The translations under genes and the position numbers were made by a program. A stretch of DNA of 40,634 bases from assembly GCF_016908415.1 (NCBI RefSeq), contig NZ_JAFBDW010000010.1:1-40634 (forward strand), written 5' to 3'. Source of the stretch: Caldicoprobacter guelmensis (lineage in GTDB: Bacteria; Bacillota; Clostridia; Caldicoprobacterales; Caldicoprobacteraceae). Below the pieces are notes generated by a model. The model searched no databases. It was given only the letters and a program-made list of their open reading frames with translations, and was not told the DNA's origin. Positions 16,854 to 25,888 of the stretch are shown here, piece by piece (position 1 is the first letter of the stretch; every line of letters begins with the position of its first letter).

Positions 16854-18093
16854 TCTCCTCTTAGGCAGTACCCTCGGCATATGGTATTTTAAATACGAAT
16901 AAAACTCATCCAGTATTGGCTTGCTCCTCTTCAATCGCTCTTCATACCTCTCCTCGGGTGTAACATCTCGAAGCTCCCGCTCAATTGCAAACAGCTTATT
17001 GCAGTAATCAAGTCCCTCCCTTGCCACGCTTGCTACTCCTTCACTCGTCCCAGGTATTGCCTTCAATGCTTCATCAAACTTCCTCCTTGCATGCGCCCAA
17101 CATCCCACCAATATTACATTAGGTATACCATTGTATCCCTTCATATCCGTCTACATGCAGATACCCTTTGAATCCCTCCAAAAACTTCTTCGCATGCCTA
17201 CCTGCCCTCGTCGTCTGATAATCATATAACACTATCGCTGGACCATCCCTGCCTGTACGATAAAGCCACATGTATAATACAGCCTCTGCTGCCCGCCCTG
17301 GCTCGTGTAATACCTGCAACGTCGTCTCATCTGCATGCAGTATATCCCTCTTGATTAAATGTTCCTTCATCCTCTCATATACAGGCCTCAACCACCTCTC
17401 TGACCCCTGTACCATCCAATTAGCCATAGTCTGCCTTCATAGCTCTACCCCCATCCGTTCCCACTGCTGCTCCTGCCTATATAGCGGCATCCCTTCCACA
17501 AATTTCTGTGTCATTACATACGCAATAGCAGATGGTGAGGCAATACTCCCAGGAAGTACAGCTTCAGACATTGTTGCCGTTACTATGGGCGTGCTCACTT
17601 CATTTTGCTCGCAATTGCGGCATTGCATGCTTCATTATGTTTACCTTGGCAGGTATAATCTTTAGCTCTTCCCTCACCTCTGTGCTCATCTCATGAAACT
17701 TACCACTACAGCATGGACATATCTGCTCTTCTTCTGGTAAACGGTACTCTATCACCTCAACAGGAAGGTCCTTTATGTCCTCTGCCCTGTACCCCTTCCT
17801 CTTACGGCGCTTGTATGTTATCTCCTCTATAGCAGGCTCGGCAGCTTCTGCGTTCGATTCCCCTTCTCCGCCTCATTGAAAAAGCTGAGCTGTTCTCCCT
17901 CCTCTGAATTCGTCTTCTCACTCGAACGCCCGTACATCTTTTGCCGACTTAAGCGAAACTGCTCCTCAAACCACCTCAGCTTCGCTTTAAGCTCCTCTAT
18001 TTCCTGCTTTAAAAAGCTGTTCTCTCTCACTAACTCTTCAATTGTAACTGTAGCAGTTGTTGTATTTTCCATAACACCTATTATATTTAACAC
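16854..18093 (-). pseudogene. tnpC: IS66 transposase TnpC, broken and truncated
   Basis: The DDE transposase of the element is in pieces. The N-terminal leucine-zipper-like part (17827-18093) loses frame at a GGGG near 17868. The zinc-finger region continues in another frame (CPCCSGKFHEM). Frame shifts again near 17625 into LPGSIASPSAIAYVMTQKF. A TGA nonsense codon at 17437-17439 splits GVEL from RQTMANW. Another shift near 17130 splits VDGYEG from YNGIPNVILVGCWAHARRKF. The C-terminal catalytic part is gone; the last residues are encoded by the IS256 repeat. At least three shifts plus one nonsense codon show long decay. Confidence 0.85.
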
Positions 18094-18139
18094 TAATTGC
18101 TAAAAACCTTCAATTCTTCTAAAAATTTTTAAAAATTCT

Positions 18140-18493
18140 TTATATTACCGTATTTACAATGACTTTCTTATGAGCACTTCTCTGCTTCAGTGATAATCCA
18201 TCCAGTAACCATCTTAGCTTCCTCACGCTTATCTTTGCTGTGCCAGCACCTTCCTTCAGCCAATCAAACTTCCCTTTCTCCAGCCTCTTGTAGTAAAGCC
18301 AGAATCCATTGTGGTCCCACTGCAGTATCTTTATCTTGTCCCTGCTCTTGTTACAGAACACAAACAGAGCACTTGAAAAAGGATCCAATGCAAAGCTTTG
18401 CTGTACGATAGCCGCTAAGGAATCTATTGATTTCCGCATGTCGGTACTCCCGCACGCAAGATAAACCTTTTGAGTACTGGCCAGTCCTAACAT
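18140..18493 (-). CDS. tnpB: IS66 Orf2 protein TnpB
   Basis: The 117-residue accessory protein of IS66 elements appears intact: YLACGSTDMRKSIDSLAAIV near the N-terminus, then LFVFCNKSRDKIKILQWD and GFWLYYKRLEKGKF, the invariant core of the family. Its ATG overlaps the proper (frame-restored) end of tnpA. It is required for transposition in studied members, but here it serves a dead element. Confidence 0.9.
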   Translation of the reverse strand: MLGLASTQKVYLACGSTDMRKSIDSLAAIVQQSFALDPFSSALFVFCNKSRDKIKILQWDHNGFWLYYKRLEKGKFDWLKEGAGTAKISVRKLRWLLDGLSLKQRSAHKKVIVNTVI

Positions 18494-18802
18494 AGAGCGC
18501 TCAACACCTTTACTACATGAAGCAGTAGTTCTTCATTAAAACCCTGTCTCAATTACAGCAGGACCCACTTTTACGGTTAAAAAGTCGCTTAAAGATGTAT
18601 CTTCTTTGCCGCTTAAACTAACAGGTAACCATTGCACTGTATTGTGGGTTTGATCTTCTTCCTTGGATTCTTTGTTTAGCCAATAGTACAGTTGTCTCAC
18701 CTTTATGTTGTGCTGTTTGCAAAATTCCTTCGCACTTAAGTTGCTTGCTCTGTAGGCTTCAATCCTAGCTTTCCATTGCTGCCTCAGTTCTATATGGGTC
18801 AT
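18487..18802 (-). pseudogene. tnpA: IS66 Orf1 protein TnpA, frameshifted near the end
   Basis: The frame runs for 88 codons and stops at 18536. An extra T in the TTTT at about 18538-18541 explains this. Removing one base restores NEELLLHVVKVLSALC and a stop at 18487 that overlaps the tnpB start, giving the usual length of about 105. The N-terminal helix-turn-helix is recognisable (NLSAKEFCKQHNIKVRQLYY). Confidence 0.75.
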
Positions 18803-18886
18803 AGATAATCCATCCCCATCATTTCTATGGAGGAATTATCTCACATTTGCTCGCAAATTTTTAGGTGTGCTCTATTTGACGCTTAC

Positions 18887-19237
18887 AAATCAGTTCAAGC
18901 TTATAAAATTCTTTTACATATGCATCCCAATCTTTGTCTAAATTACTACCAATACTTCTATTAGAAATCCTGGTGAAATCTTGGAATTATCCGATTTCTA
19001 CTCCACTATATCGCTGGCAGTCTCTGCTATCTTTGCAATTCGGCACATCTCAAACAATACTCGTATACTGGAGGCATTATATGCCACAATATTTTTAATG
19101 TCTTTTATATCCATTTTCAATTACCTCTACATCTTTATACAGGAAATATATATTAGACAAAAAATTTATAAATCCTTTTAGTAATGTATGTAATTATACT
19201 TCCTGTTTTTACCCGCTTAGACTCGGTTAGATGGATT
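18887..19237. other. gap between the IS66 remnant and the mannosidase gene
   Basis: About 350 bases, A/T-rich. I see no clear terminator for the mannosidase operon. The only candidate gene is the 38-codon frame at 18998-19114. Confidence 0.4.
18998..19114 (-). CDS. possible small protein of 38 residues
   Basis: ATG at 19114 follows GAGG nine bases upstream, and a stop codon lies just before, so this is not the tail of a larger frame. The product reads like real protein: two short amphipathic helices with ASSIRVLFEMCRIAKIAETA and DIVE at the end. I do not recognise it. It may be a remnant left by the IS66 insertion. Confidence 0.3.
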   Translation of the reverse strand: MDIKDIKNIVAYNASSIRVLFEMCRIAKIAETASDIVE

Positions 19238-21754
19238 CTAATTTTCTAAACTATTTTCAATCTTCTCCCTTACAATCTTTATGGTTTTGATTTCATAGGG
19301 TTTAATATTTGTTCTAAGTTTCCGACCATCAATTGTAATGTTTTCTGATCTCAAAATTTCTTCCATCAGATTCACTTCATAAGCCTCCTTTATGTTATCG
19401 GAAATTTCTATTTCCAGGATTTGCTCTTTGCCTTCTGTTTCAAGTAGTCGCAATATTTCTCCTTTTTTGTCTTCTGATTTTTTCCAAGTCATCAACAAGA
19501 TACTATCACTACCACACAACCCCAAGAAAGATATTTCTTGAGGTAGACATCCTTCCGGCGTTTCAGCAAAAACAGGAATTAGAGGATAGTTAAATTCATA
19601 CGCCTTTTTAAAAGTACCAGCTTCTCGCCAGTCACCTATATGAGGATAAAGAGCATAATTTATTGTGTGTTTCCCAAGATCCATAACTGATTCAGTGAGG
19701 TTTTCCAATTCTTCCAAGCTTATGTTATAATAAGGCAAAGGAAAACTCGGGGTTCTCAGCAGGGACATTCTCACAAAGTTTCCATGGACATCGAATCCGT
19801 ATTTACTGTCATTCAAAAGGCTTACTCCATATTTGCCATCAGTAAATGTATAATCAAGCCATTTTTGCCCAGAAACTTCCCACTTTGCTCTTTCTGCAGG
19901 ACTTGCGTCTTTTGAGTCAGGATTTCTGCGGACTATATGACCATAGGGGACTTCATAGGTTGTAAAATCGTTGTAGCCATTAAAATGAAATCCAACTTTT
20001 ATCATCTTGTGTTTTTCATGCCAGTCAATATCTGTTTTGAAGAATATTAATGGAATTGACTTGTAGAGGCTGATCTTCAATGTAAATGTGCTATCTTTCT
20101 CACTTTGATCTTTGTATTTATATTTTACTGTTATTGATGAACTCAACTTATTTTCTTCTTTCAATATACTAACTGGCTCATGCAATTCATCGAGTTTACC
20201 AAGCCAAATATTCCATGGCCCCTCAATTAGAGTTTCATCTTCATATATTTGAATGATGTTTCCACCTTTTTCGCCCAAAACCTCCCTTTCTCTTTTCTTA
20301 TCATAAATGCTCTTAATAACTCCTGTATCACCCACTTCTATTTTGAAGAATTCATTTTCAATAACTTTGTTGTCCAAGAGATCGTTTGAAGCTTCCTTGT
20401 TTTCTTGATTTACCCATTCTACTATTCTATATACTTTGTAACCAACACTAGGTACATTTTTTGCCAAAAATTCCACATATCTCTTTCCATTTTCTGTAAC
20501 AATTTGATAATCTAAAAGATTACCCTCACTATCTTTTATAGCAAAGTTAGAAAAACCTATTTTTTCAAGTTCAACTTTTACAACGTTGTTCCTCTGCCAT
20601 GATAAAGGATTGAATACAAATAATGATTTACCTGTGCCAGTGGTGCCAACATTATTTTTTCGTAGGATATAGTCCAAGGACTTCTGGATAACACTATTTG
20701 TAAAATCGAAAATCTTCTTGAAATCTTCTTCAGAATCCTTATAAACCTTTTCAATGGAGGTACCAGCTATCGAATCATGAAATTGATTTAATAACAAAAT
20801 TTTCCAAATTTCCTCAAATTCTTCAACTTTAAAATTCATTCCCAATGAGTTTGCAATCGTTGAAAATCTTTCTGCTATGTCTAATGCAATTTCTGCTCTT
20901 CTGTTGTTCAGCTTTATCTTTGCAAAACTCGTATATGTGCCTCTGTGGGTTTTTAGATAAAGTTCATCTTTGAATTCAGGTAATTTGTCTTTTATTGGGT
21001 CAATTTTTTCCTCGAAATACCTGTGTGCTTTGATGAAATCTATTTTTTCAATCTCATCATTTTTGTATTCAAAGAGCTTTTTAAGCATTTCTTCAGTAAA
21101 ACCACCACCATGGTCTCCCTTACCGTATGGAAAGATGGAAGCTTTGATCTTGTGTCTTCCGAATATAAATTTAGCTTGTCTAATTAGATGTTCAGGATCA
21201 GTATTGTTGTATCCACCAGGAGTTTCATATCCTATGATTTCCGAGCCATCGATTGATTTCCAACGAAATAAGAAATACGGGAACGGTAGAGTAGTTTGCC
21301 AATTAAGTTTGGAGGTAACGAAATACTCGATGCCGGATTTTTTAAATATCTGTGGCAAAGTTGAAGCAAAACCAAAAGTATCGGGTAACCACACAACTTT
21401 GACATCGAAGTTGAATTTCTCTTTGAAGTACTTTTTGCCATAGAGGATCTGTCTGACCAAGGACTCTCCTGATGGAATATTGCAATCTGATTCTACCCAC
21501 ATTCCACCAAGAATCTCCCATTTGCCTTCTGACACTAATTTTTTAATCTCCTCAAAAACTTCTGGATAATATTTTTCTATCCATTCATAGAATTGAGCGC
21601 TGCTTTGTGCGAATATAAGGTTTGGATATTTCTTGAGCAAGTCTATAGCATTAGTAAAAGTTTTATAACAACAAATCTCCACAGTTTCCTTCCTATCCCA
21701 CAACCAAACCGCATCAATATGTGAATGGCCAACAACATAAATCTTCAATTTCAT
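19238..21754 (-). CDS. alpha-mannosidase, glycoside hydrolase family 38
   Basis: Releases alpha-linked mannose from imported or internalised oligosaccharides. The 838-residue product has no signal peptide, so it acts in the cytoplasm. The N-terminal catalytic domain shows GHSHIDAVW with zinc ligands His12 and Asp14, the nucleophile Asp125 in WLPDTFGF, and His326 in NQFHDSIAG. The middle three-helix bundle and C-terminal beta domains (YEVPYGHIVRR, then GLCGSDSILLM) complete the fold. ATG at 21754 directly follows the stop of the binding-protein gene (TGA-ATG), so translation is coupled. It is the last gene of the import operon, matching the idea that the importer supplies mannosides (inference). 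Confidence 0.93.
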   Translation of the reverse strand: MKLKIYVVGHSHIDAVWLWDRKETVEICCYKTFTNAIDLLKKYPNLIFAQSSAQFYEWIEKYYPEVFEEIKKLVSEGKWEILGGMWVESDCNIPSGESLVRQILYGKKYFKEKFNFDVKVVWLPDTFGFASTLPQIFKKSGIEYFVTSKLNWQTTLPFPYFLFRWKSIDGSEIIGYETPGGYNNTDPEHLIRQAKFIFGRHKIKASIFPYGKGDHGGGFTEEMLKKLFEYKNDEIEKIDFIKAHRYFEEKIDPIKDKLPEFKDELYLKTHRGTYTSFAKIKLNNRRAEIALDIAERFSTIANSLGMNFKVEEFEEIWKILLLNQFHDSIAGTSIEKVYKDSEEDFKKIFDFTNSVIQKSLDYILRKNNVGTTGTGKSLFVFNPLSWQRNNVVKVELEKIGFSNFAIKDSEGNLLDYQIVTENGKRYVEFLAKNVPSVGYKVYRIVEWVNQENKEASNDLLDNKVIENEFFKIEVGDTGVIKSIYDKKREREVLGEKGGNIIQIYEDETLIEGPWNIWLGKLDELHEPVSILKEENKLSSSITVKYKYKDQSEKDSTFTLKISLYKSIPLIFFKTDIDWHEKHKMIKVGFHFNGYNDFTTYEVPYGHIVRRNPDSKDASPAERAKWEVSGQKWLDYTFTDGKYGVSLLNDSKYGFDVHGNFVRMSLLRTPSFPLPYYNISLEELENLTESVMDLGKHTINYALYPHIGDWREAGTFKKAYEFNYPLIPVFAETPEGCLPQEISFLGLCGSDSILLMTWKKSEDKKGEILRLLETEGKEQILEIEISDNIKEAYEVNLMEEILRSENITIDGRKLRTNIKPYEIKTIKIVREKIENSLEN

Positions 21755-23044
21755 TCATTCTCCCCCCTCAGAAGGTAATGAAAGTAAATACTTGTTATTA
21801 TTAAAAAAATTTCCTAGTTTTTCTTGTAAAAATTTTGGTAGGCGATCCACCTCCTTTAAGGAAGTAACTTCGTTTAAAACCTCATTGTAAAAATTTTTTA
21901 GAATATCAGGATACAAAAAAGAGATATTAGGCCCATCAAGATTTTTCAGGTTAAGTCCTTTAAATTTTAAAGAAATGTAATTTGTAGCAGATATTAAATC
22001 CGATTTTTTTAAGTATAAATACGAATATCTTGAACAACTCAACCAACCTGCTAATAAAAAGGCTTCTCTAGGATTGGTACTGTTTTTGGGGATGGAAAGG
22101 GTGATTGTATCTAGATCAAAAACTTTCAAGTTTTTCCCTAATGAAGGTACGTTTGTAAATTTAAAACTATCCAAGTATTGAATAAACCATTGAGGAGCTA
22201 TCATAAAGACAAAATCATTAGACCTTTCAAGCATATGGTCATAACTTAAAAATTCTAAAACTCCTTCATTGTAAAGAATCTGAAGATACTCAAACAGCTT
22301 GTTTAAAGATTCAATATCGAAGTTGAAATAATTTCTATTTTGAAAATAATCTAATACCTTTTCATGGTTTCCCCACGAAAAACCAATTAAAAATGCAGGA
22401 TCACTTGGAATAGCAAGAAATTTTTTACCATAAGAGACTTTTGAGAATTTTTCTAAAATTTTTTCAAAATCATTCCAATTTTCTGGAACGTTTAAGTTGT
22501 TATCTTCCAAAAATTGTTCGTCATAGAATAAAACAGCTGGTCCAAGAATATAAGGCAGTCCATAAACCTGTAATCTTGGTTCTGTAGGTATTTGGCAACT
22601 GTGACAATATGGCCCTTCTATTATAGGAACTACTTCAATACGCCCCGAAGCATTCCAGAGCCACTTTTCGAACATTTCTTTATAGTAGAGATCAGCACCC
22701 ATTTTTGACAGATTCGTGAGTTGTTTTTGATTTGCATAGTAGTTTAACAAGGGAAGTTCGACAAATACAAGGTCTGGACATTTATCTGGATCTTGTATTG
22801 ATTCATCTAATTGTGAATAATAATTTTCGTAGTCTATTTGCAACCATTCAATCTTAATATTTTTGTATCTTTTTTCAAAGGCTCTCAGAACACTTTCGGG
22901 TTCTGGTATCCAAGATAGAACCTTTAGAGTAACATTCTTCTGATTTTTGTAAGATGGTAAAAAGTCTTTTGAACAGCCTATGAAATTGAAATTAAATAAG
23001 AAAAGGTATAAACTTAAAATAATGATGGCGGTCGCTTTATTCAT
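21755..23044 (-). CDS. extracellular solute-binding lipoprotein, family 1
   Basis: Sugar-type ABC binding protein, 429 residues, with a lipoprotein signal (ATAIIILSLYLFLFNF, lipobox FIGC). The mature part begins VTLKVLSWIPEPESVLRAFE and contains DLVFVELPLLNYY and YGLPYILGPAVLFYDE, as in family 1 carbohydrate-binding proteins. An upstream in-frame ATG (23065) overlaps the ATPase gene further. ATG at 23044 fits the signal peptide and still overlaps by 8 bases. Odd point: the operon's permeases are of Opp/Dpp type, which normally use the family 5 protein at 26970. No partner permeases for this family 1 protein lie in the window. Confidence 0.85.
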   Translation of the reverse strand: MNKATAIIILSLYLFLFNFNFIGCSKDFLPSYKNQKNVTLKVLSWIPEPESVLRAFEKRYKNIKIEWLQIDYENYYSQLDESIQDPDKCPDLVFVELPLLNYYANQKQLTNLSKMGADLYYKEMFEKWLWNASGRIEVVPIIEGPYCHSCQIPTEPRLQVYGLPYILGPAVLFYDEQFLEDNNLNVPENWNDFEKILEKFSKVSYGKKFLAIPSDPAFLIGFSWGNHEKVLDYFQNRNYFNFDIESLNKLFEYLQILYNEGVLEFLSYDHMLERSNDFVFMIAPQWFIQYLDSFKFTNVPSLGKNLKVFDLDTITLSIPKNSTNPREAFLLAGWLSCSRYSYLYLKKSDLISATNYISLKFKGLNLKNLDGPNISFLYPDILKNFYNEVLNEVTSLKEVDRLPKFLQEKLGNFFNNNKYLLSLPSEGGE

Positions 23045-24032
23045 CTTCAAGTTCTTTCCCCTCATACTTAAAACACATTACCTCTCTTCCGTCATCCGTT
23101 TTTACAACTTTAGGACGCGATTTTTTACATATATCCATGACATATGGACAGCGAAGAGCAAACTTACATCCGATTGACTCATACTCCTTTACTTCTATTC
23201 CAGAAAGCTTTATATCTTCTTCCCATTTTTTATCAACTCTTGGAATAGAAGATATCAAAAGCTCAGTATATGGATGAAGAGGCTGAGTTAAAACTAAATC
23301 CGAGGCCCCATATTCTATGATGTTTCCTCTAAACATTATTGCTATAAAATCACTAACGTAATACGCTGTAGAAAGATCGTGAGTTATGTACAAACAACTG
23401 ACGTTGTATTCATCTCTGAGAGCTTTGAAAAGATTCATTATATTCATTCTTATCGAGGCATCAACCATGCTTACGGGTTCATCTGCTACTAAAAGTTTCG
23501 GCCTTGGCAGTAAAGCCCTTGCAACAGAAACCCTCTGGAGTTCACCACCCGAAAATTGCTTTGGATACCTTCCAATTACTTTTTCAAAGCTTAATCCAAC
23601 CGCCTCAAGAACTTCTGAGATCATTTTATTAGCTTCTTCCTTGTTTTTTGCACCACAAATATTGTAAGCAGTATCATAGAGATAACTGCTCACTCTCCTC
23701 AAATTGTTAAAAGCAGCAAATGGGTTTTGGAAAATTGGCTGTACAATTTTTCGATACTCAAGCAACTCCTCCGATTTCTTTAACTTAGTTATATCTTTCT
23801 TGTTTAAAAGTATTTGTCCTTCTGAAGGTTCTATAAGCCTCAAGACCATCTTAGCAAGAGTTGTTTTCCCGCTCCCAGATTCTCCAACGATACTAACTAT
23901 AACAGGTTTTTTTGAGTCAATGCTCAAATTCACTTTATCTACAGCTCTTAACTTTGTACCTAAAATTAAACCACCTATTTTAAAAATTTTGGATACGTTT
24001 TTTAGTTCAAGTAATTTTCCATTCTCCTGCAT
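23037..24032 (-). CDS. Opp/Dpp-type ABC transporter ATP-binding protein (OppF-like)
   Basis: Second ATPase of the importer. The 331-residue product has Walker A GESGSGKTT (about residues 50-58), signature FSGGELQRVSVARAL, Walker B LLVADEPVSMVD and switch ITHDLSTAYYV. The C-terminal oligopeptide-transporter extension carries cysteines in CKFALRCPYVMDICKK, which in relatives bind an iron-sulfur cluster. It overlaps the OppD-like gene by 26 bases. In Thermotogales, Opp/Dpp-type systems commonly import oligosaccharides, which fits the adjacent mannosidase. Confidence 0.92.
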   Translation of the reverse strand: MQENGKLLELKNVSKIFKIGGLILGTKLRAVDKVNLSIDSKKPVIVSIVGESGSGKTTLAKMVLRLIEPSEGQILLNKKDITKLKKSEELLEYRKIVQPIFQNPFAAFNNLRRVSSYLYDTAYNICGAKNKEEANKMISEVLEAVGLSFEKVIGRYPKQFSGGELQRVSVARALLPRPKLLVADEPVSMVDASIRMNIMNLFKALRDEYNVSCLYITHDLSTAYYVSDFIAIMFRGNIIEYGASDLVLTQPLHPYTELLISSIPRVDKKWEEDIKLSGIEVKEYESIGCKFALRCPYVMDICKKSRPKVVKTDDGREVMCFKYEGKELEDE

Positions 24033-25023
24033 CTTCTTTCACCCTTTTCCCATTTTTTTGAAATAAGTGACAAGCAACAAAATGATTCTTTGAGATCTCT
24101 ACCATTTCCGGAACTTCTTTTTCACAAATTTTCATTTTGGAGGGGCACCGAGGATTAAAACGGCAACCCGTAGGGGGATTTAAAAGGTTTGGTGGACTAC
24201 CCTTTATACCTTCTCTTTGTTCTCTATCACCTATTCTTGGAAGAGAATTAATCAATAACTTAGTATATGGATGATAAAGATTGTTGAATACTTCATTCGT
24301 TGGACCAATCTCAACTATCATTCCAGCGTACATAATAACTATTTTATGAGTGATCTGATAATGAACCCCCATGTCATGGGAAACTACTATTAGAGAGTTT
24401 TTCAATTCCTTCTGAATATCTCTTAACATTTGAAGAATACCTCTCTGAACAACAACATCCAATGCTGTAGTTGGTTCATCTGCAAGTACTATACGTGGCT
24501 TAAGAAATGTTGCCATGGCTATTATTATCCTTTGTTGCATCCCTCCACTAAGTTGATGTGGGAACGAATCAAGAACATCTGGAGGAAGCCCTAGAGCTTT
24601 TAAATACTCCCTAACCTCTTCCATGACCTCTTCTTCTCGAAAATTAGAATCTCTCTTTATACTCTCTATAAATTGTTTTTTTATCCTCGTTACTGGATTC
24701 AATACATGCAATGATGCCTGCGGAACATAGGATATATATCTCCATCTAACTTTTCTCAGTTCATCATTTTTGGCATTTAACATATTTAACCTTTCACCGT
24801 TAACTAACAAATTTATTTCACCAGAAATCGTTTTCATAGGATACTTTACAAATCCATATATAGCTTTGATTAAAGTAGATTTTCCACACCCCGATTCACC
24901 AGCGAGTCCCACTATTTCTCCTTCGTTTATATTAAAACTCACATTATCAACTGCTTTAACATAACCTCCAAGGGTGGCATAATAAACATGTGCTTGATTT
25001 ATTTCCAATATTTTTTCAGTCAT
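24007..25023 (-). CDS. Opp/Dpp-type ABC transporter ATP-binding protein (OppD-like)
   Basis: First ATPase of the importer, 338 residues. Walker A is GESGCGKST, the signature LSGGMQQRIIIAMA, Walker B IVLADEPTTALD, and the switch VSHDMGVHY. The C-terminal extension has the cysteine motif CRFNPRCPSKMKIC. It begins one base after the stop of the DppC-like permease gene, so the four transport genes form one unit. Confidence 0.92.
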   Translation of the reverse strand: MTEKILEINQAHVYYATLGGYVKAVDNVSFNINEGEIVGLAGESGCGKSTLIKAIYGFVKYPMKTISGEINLLVNGERLNMLNAKNDELRKVRWRYISYVPQASLHVLNPVTRIKKQFIESIKRDSNFREEEVMEEVREYLKALGLPPDVLDSFPHQLSGGMQQRIIIAMATFLKPRIVLADEPTTALDVVVQRGILQMLRDIQKELKNSLIVVSHDMGVHYQITHKIVIMYAGMIVEIGPTNEVFNNLYHPYTKLLINSLPRIGDREQREGIKGSPPNLLNPPTGCRFNPRCPSKMKICEKEVPEMVEISKNHFVACHLFQKNGKRVKEDAGEWKIT

Positions 25024-25024
25024 T

Positions 25025-25870
25025 TTAAGACCTCCCAGAAGCTAAATGTTCTTGAAGCCCTTTTGAAGTTAAGAAAAGACTAACAAAAAGTATTATCATA
25101 GCTACCACTGGCGATGCTATCCACCACCATAAACCTCTAAAAATAGCTTGATATTGCATTGCCCAATAGATACTAGTTCCTAAAGTAGCTTCTTCAAGAG
25201 CAGACAGCCCTAATACTGCAAGAGTAGCCTCTTGTCCTATTGCTACCAAAATCGCGTTTATGAAATTGGCAATGGTCCATGAAACAACATGTGGAAAAAT
25301 TTCAACAAACAAAATCTTGTAAGGTTTTTCTCCTGAGAAAAATGCCATACTAATGAAATCTCTTTCTCTTAGACTTAAAGTCATTGCTCTAACCTGTCTA
25401 GCAGGCCATGACCAACTGAATATAGATATTATCAATCCAAGAACTATTATGGAAGCTCTACCTTTAAAGAGGAAGGCCAATAATATCAATATAGGAAGTG
25501 ATGGAACAGCAATAAATGTATCAGTAATTGCCATTAGCACTCTATCTACTGTTCCACCTGCAAATCCAGCTGTTATACCTATAGTAACTCCAAGAGCTCC
25601 TCCTACTACTGCCGCTACTAAACCTATAATGAGCGAATTTTTGATACCTTCTGCCAAAAACCAGAAAACATCCGTTCCAAGCGAAGTCGTCCCCAAAGGA
25701 TGCTTAAATGAAGGAGGTAATTCTTCAGGAACAGTTCCCCAACTTCTTGGATCATAAGGCGAAAAATTAGAAACAATAAACCCTAAGATAACAAATACCA
25801 TCAGCATTATGAAACCCACTACGAATCTTTTATTGTCCCATATAGAAACTACTATTCTCTTTGATTTCAT
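25025..25870 (-). CDS. Opp/Dpp-type ABC transporter permease (DppC-like)
   Basis: Membrane subunit of 281 residues with about six hydrophobic segments. After the first segment comes the periplasmic-side phrase HPLGTTSLGTDVFWFLAEG, typical of DppC/OppC, then VPSLPILILLAFLF and the glycine-rich GGALGVTIGITAGFAGG. Some transporters of this group in Thermotogales carry oligosaccharides. A gap of 18 bases separates it from the other permease. Confidence 0.92.
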   Translation of the reverse strand: MKSKRIVVSIWDNKRFVVGFIMLMVFVILGFIVSNFSPYDPRSWGTVPEELPPSFKHPLGTTSLGTDVFWFLAEGIKNSLIIGLVAAVVGGALGVTIGITAGFAGGTVDRVLMAITDTFIAVPSLPILILLAFLFKGRASIIVLGLIISIFSWSWPARQVRAMTLSLRERDFISMAFFSGEKPYKILFVEIFPHVVSWTIANFINAILVAIGQEATLAVLGLSALEEATLGTSIYWAMQYQAIFRGLWWWIASPVVAMIILFVSLFLTSKGLQEHLASGRS

Positions 25871-25888
25871 ATTTTTGCCCTCCTAAGT

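Larger units (their letters stand above)
16854..18886 (-). mobile_element. IS66-family element, 3' end truncated
   Basis: Carries tnpA, tnpB and tnpC in the standard order. The outer end at about 18858-18886 starts, on the minus strand, with GTAAGCGTCAAATAGAGCAC, the GTAAGCG-type terminus of IS66 elements. The other end is missing: tnpC breaks at the IS256-family right repeat near 16854. tnpA and tnpC are frameshifted, so the element is dead. Confidence 0.85.

Noticed and set aside
18981..19181. 66-codon plus-strand frame
   Set aside because: No ribosome site and low-complexity hydrophobic composition; the opposite strand is more protein-like.
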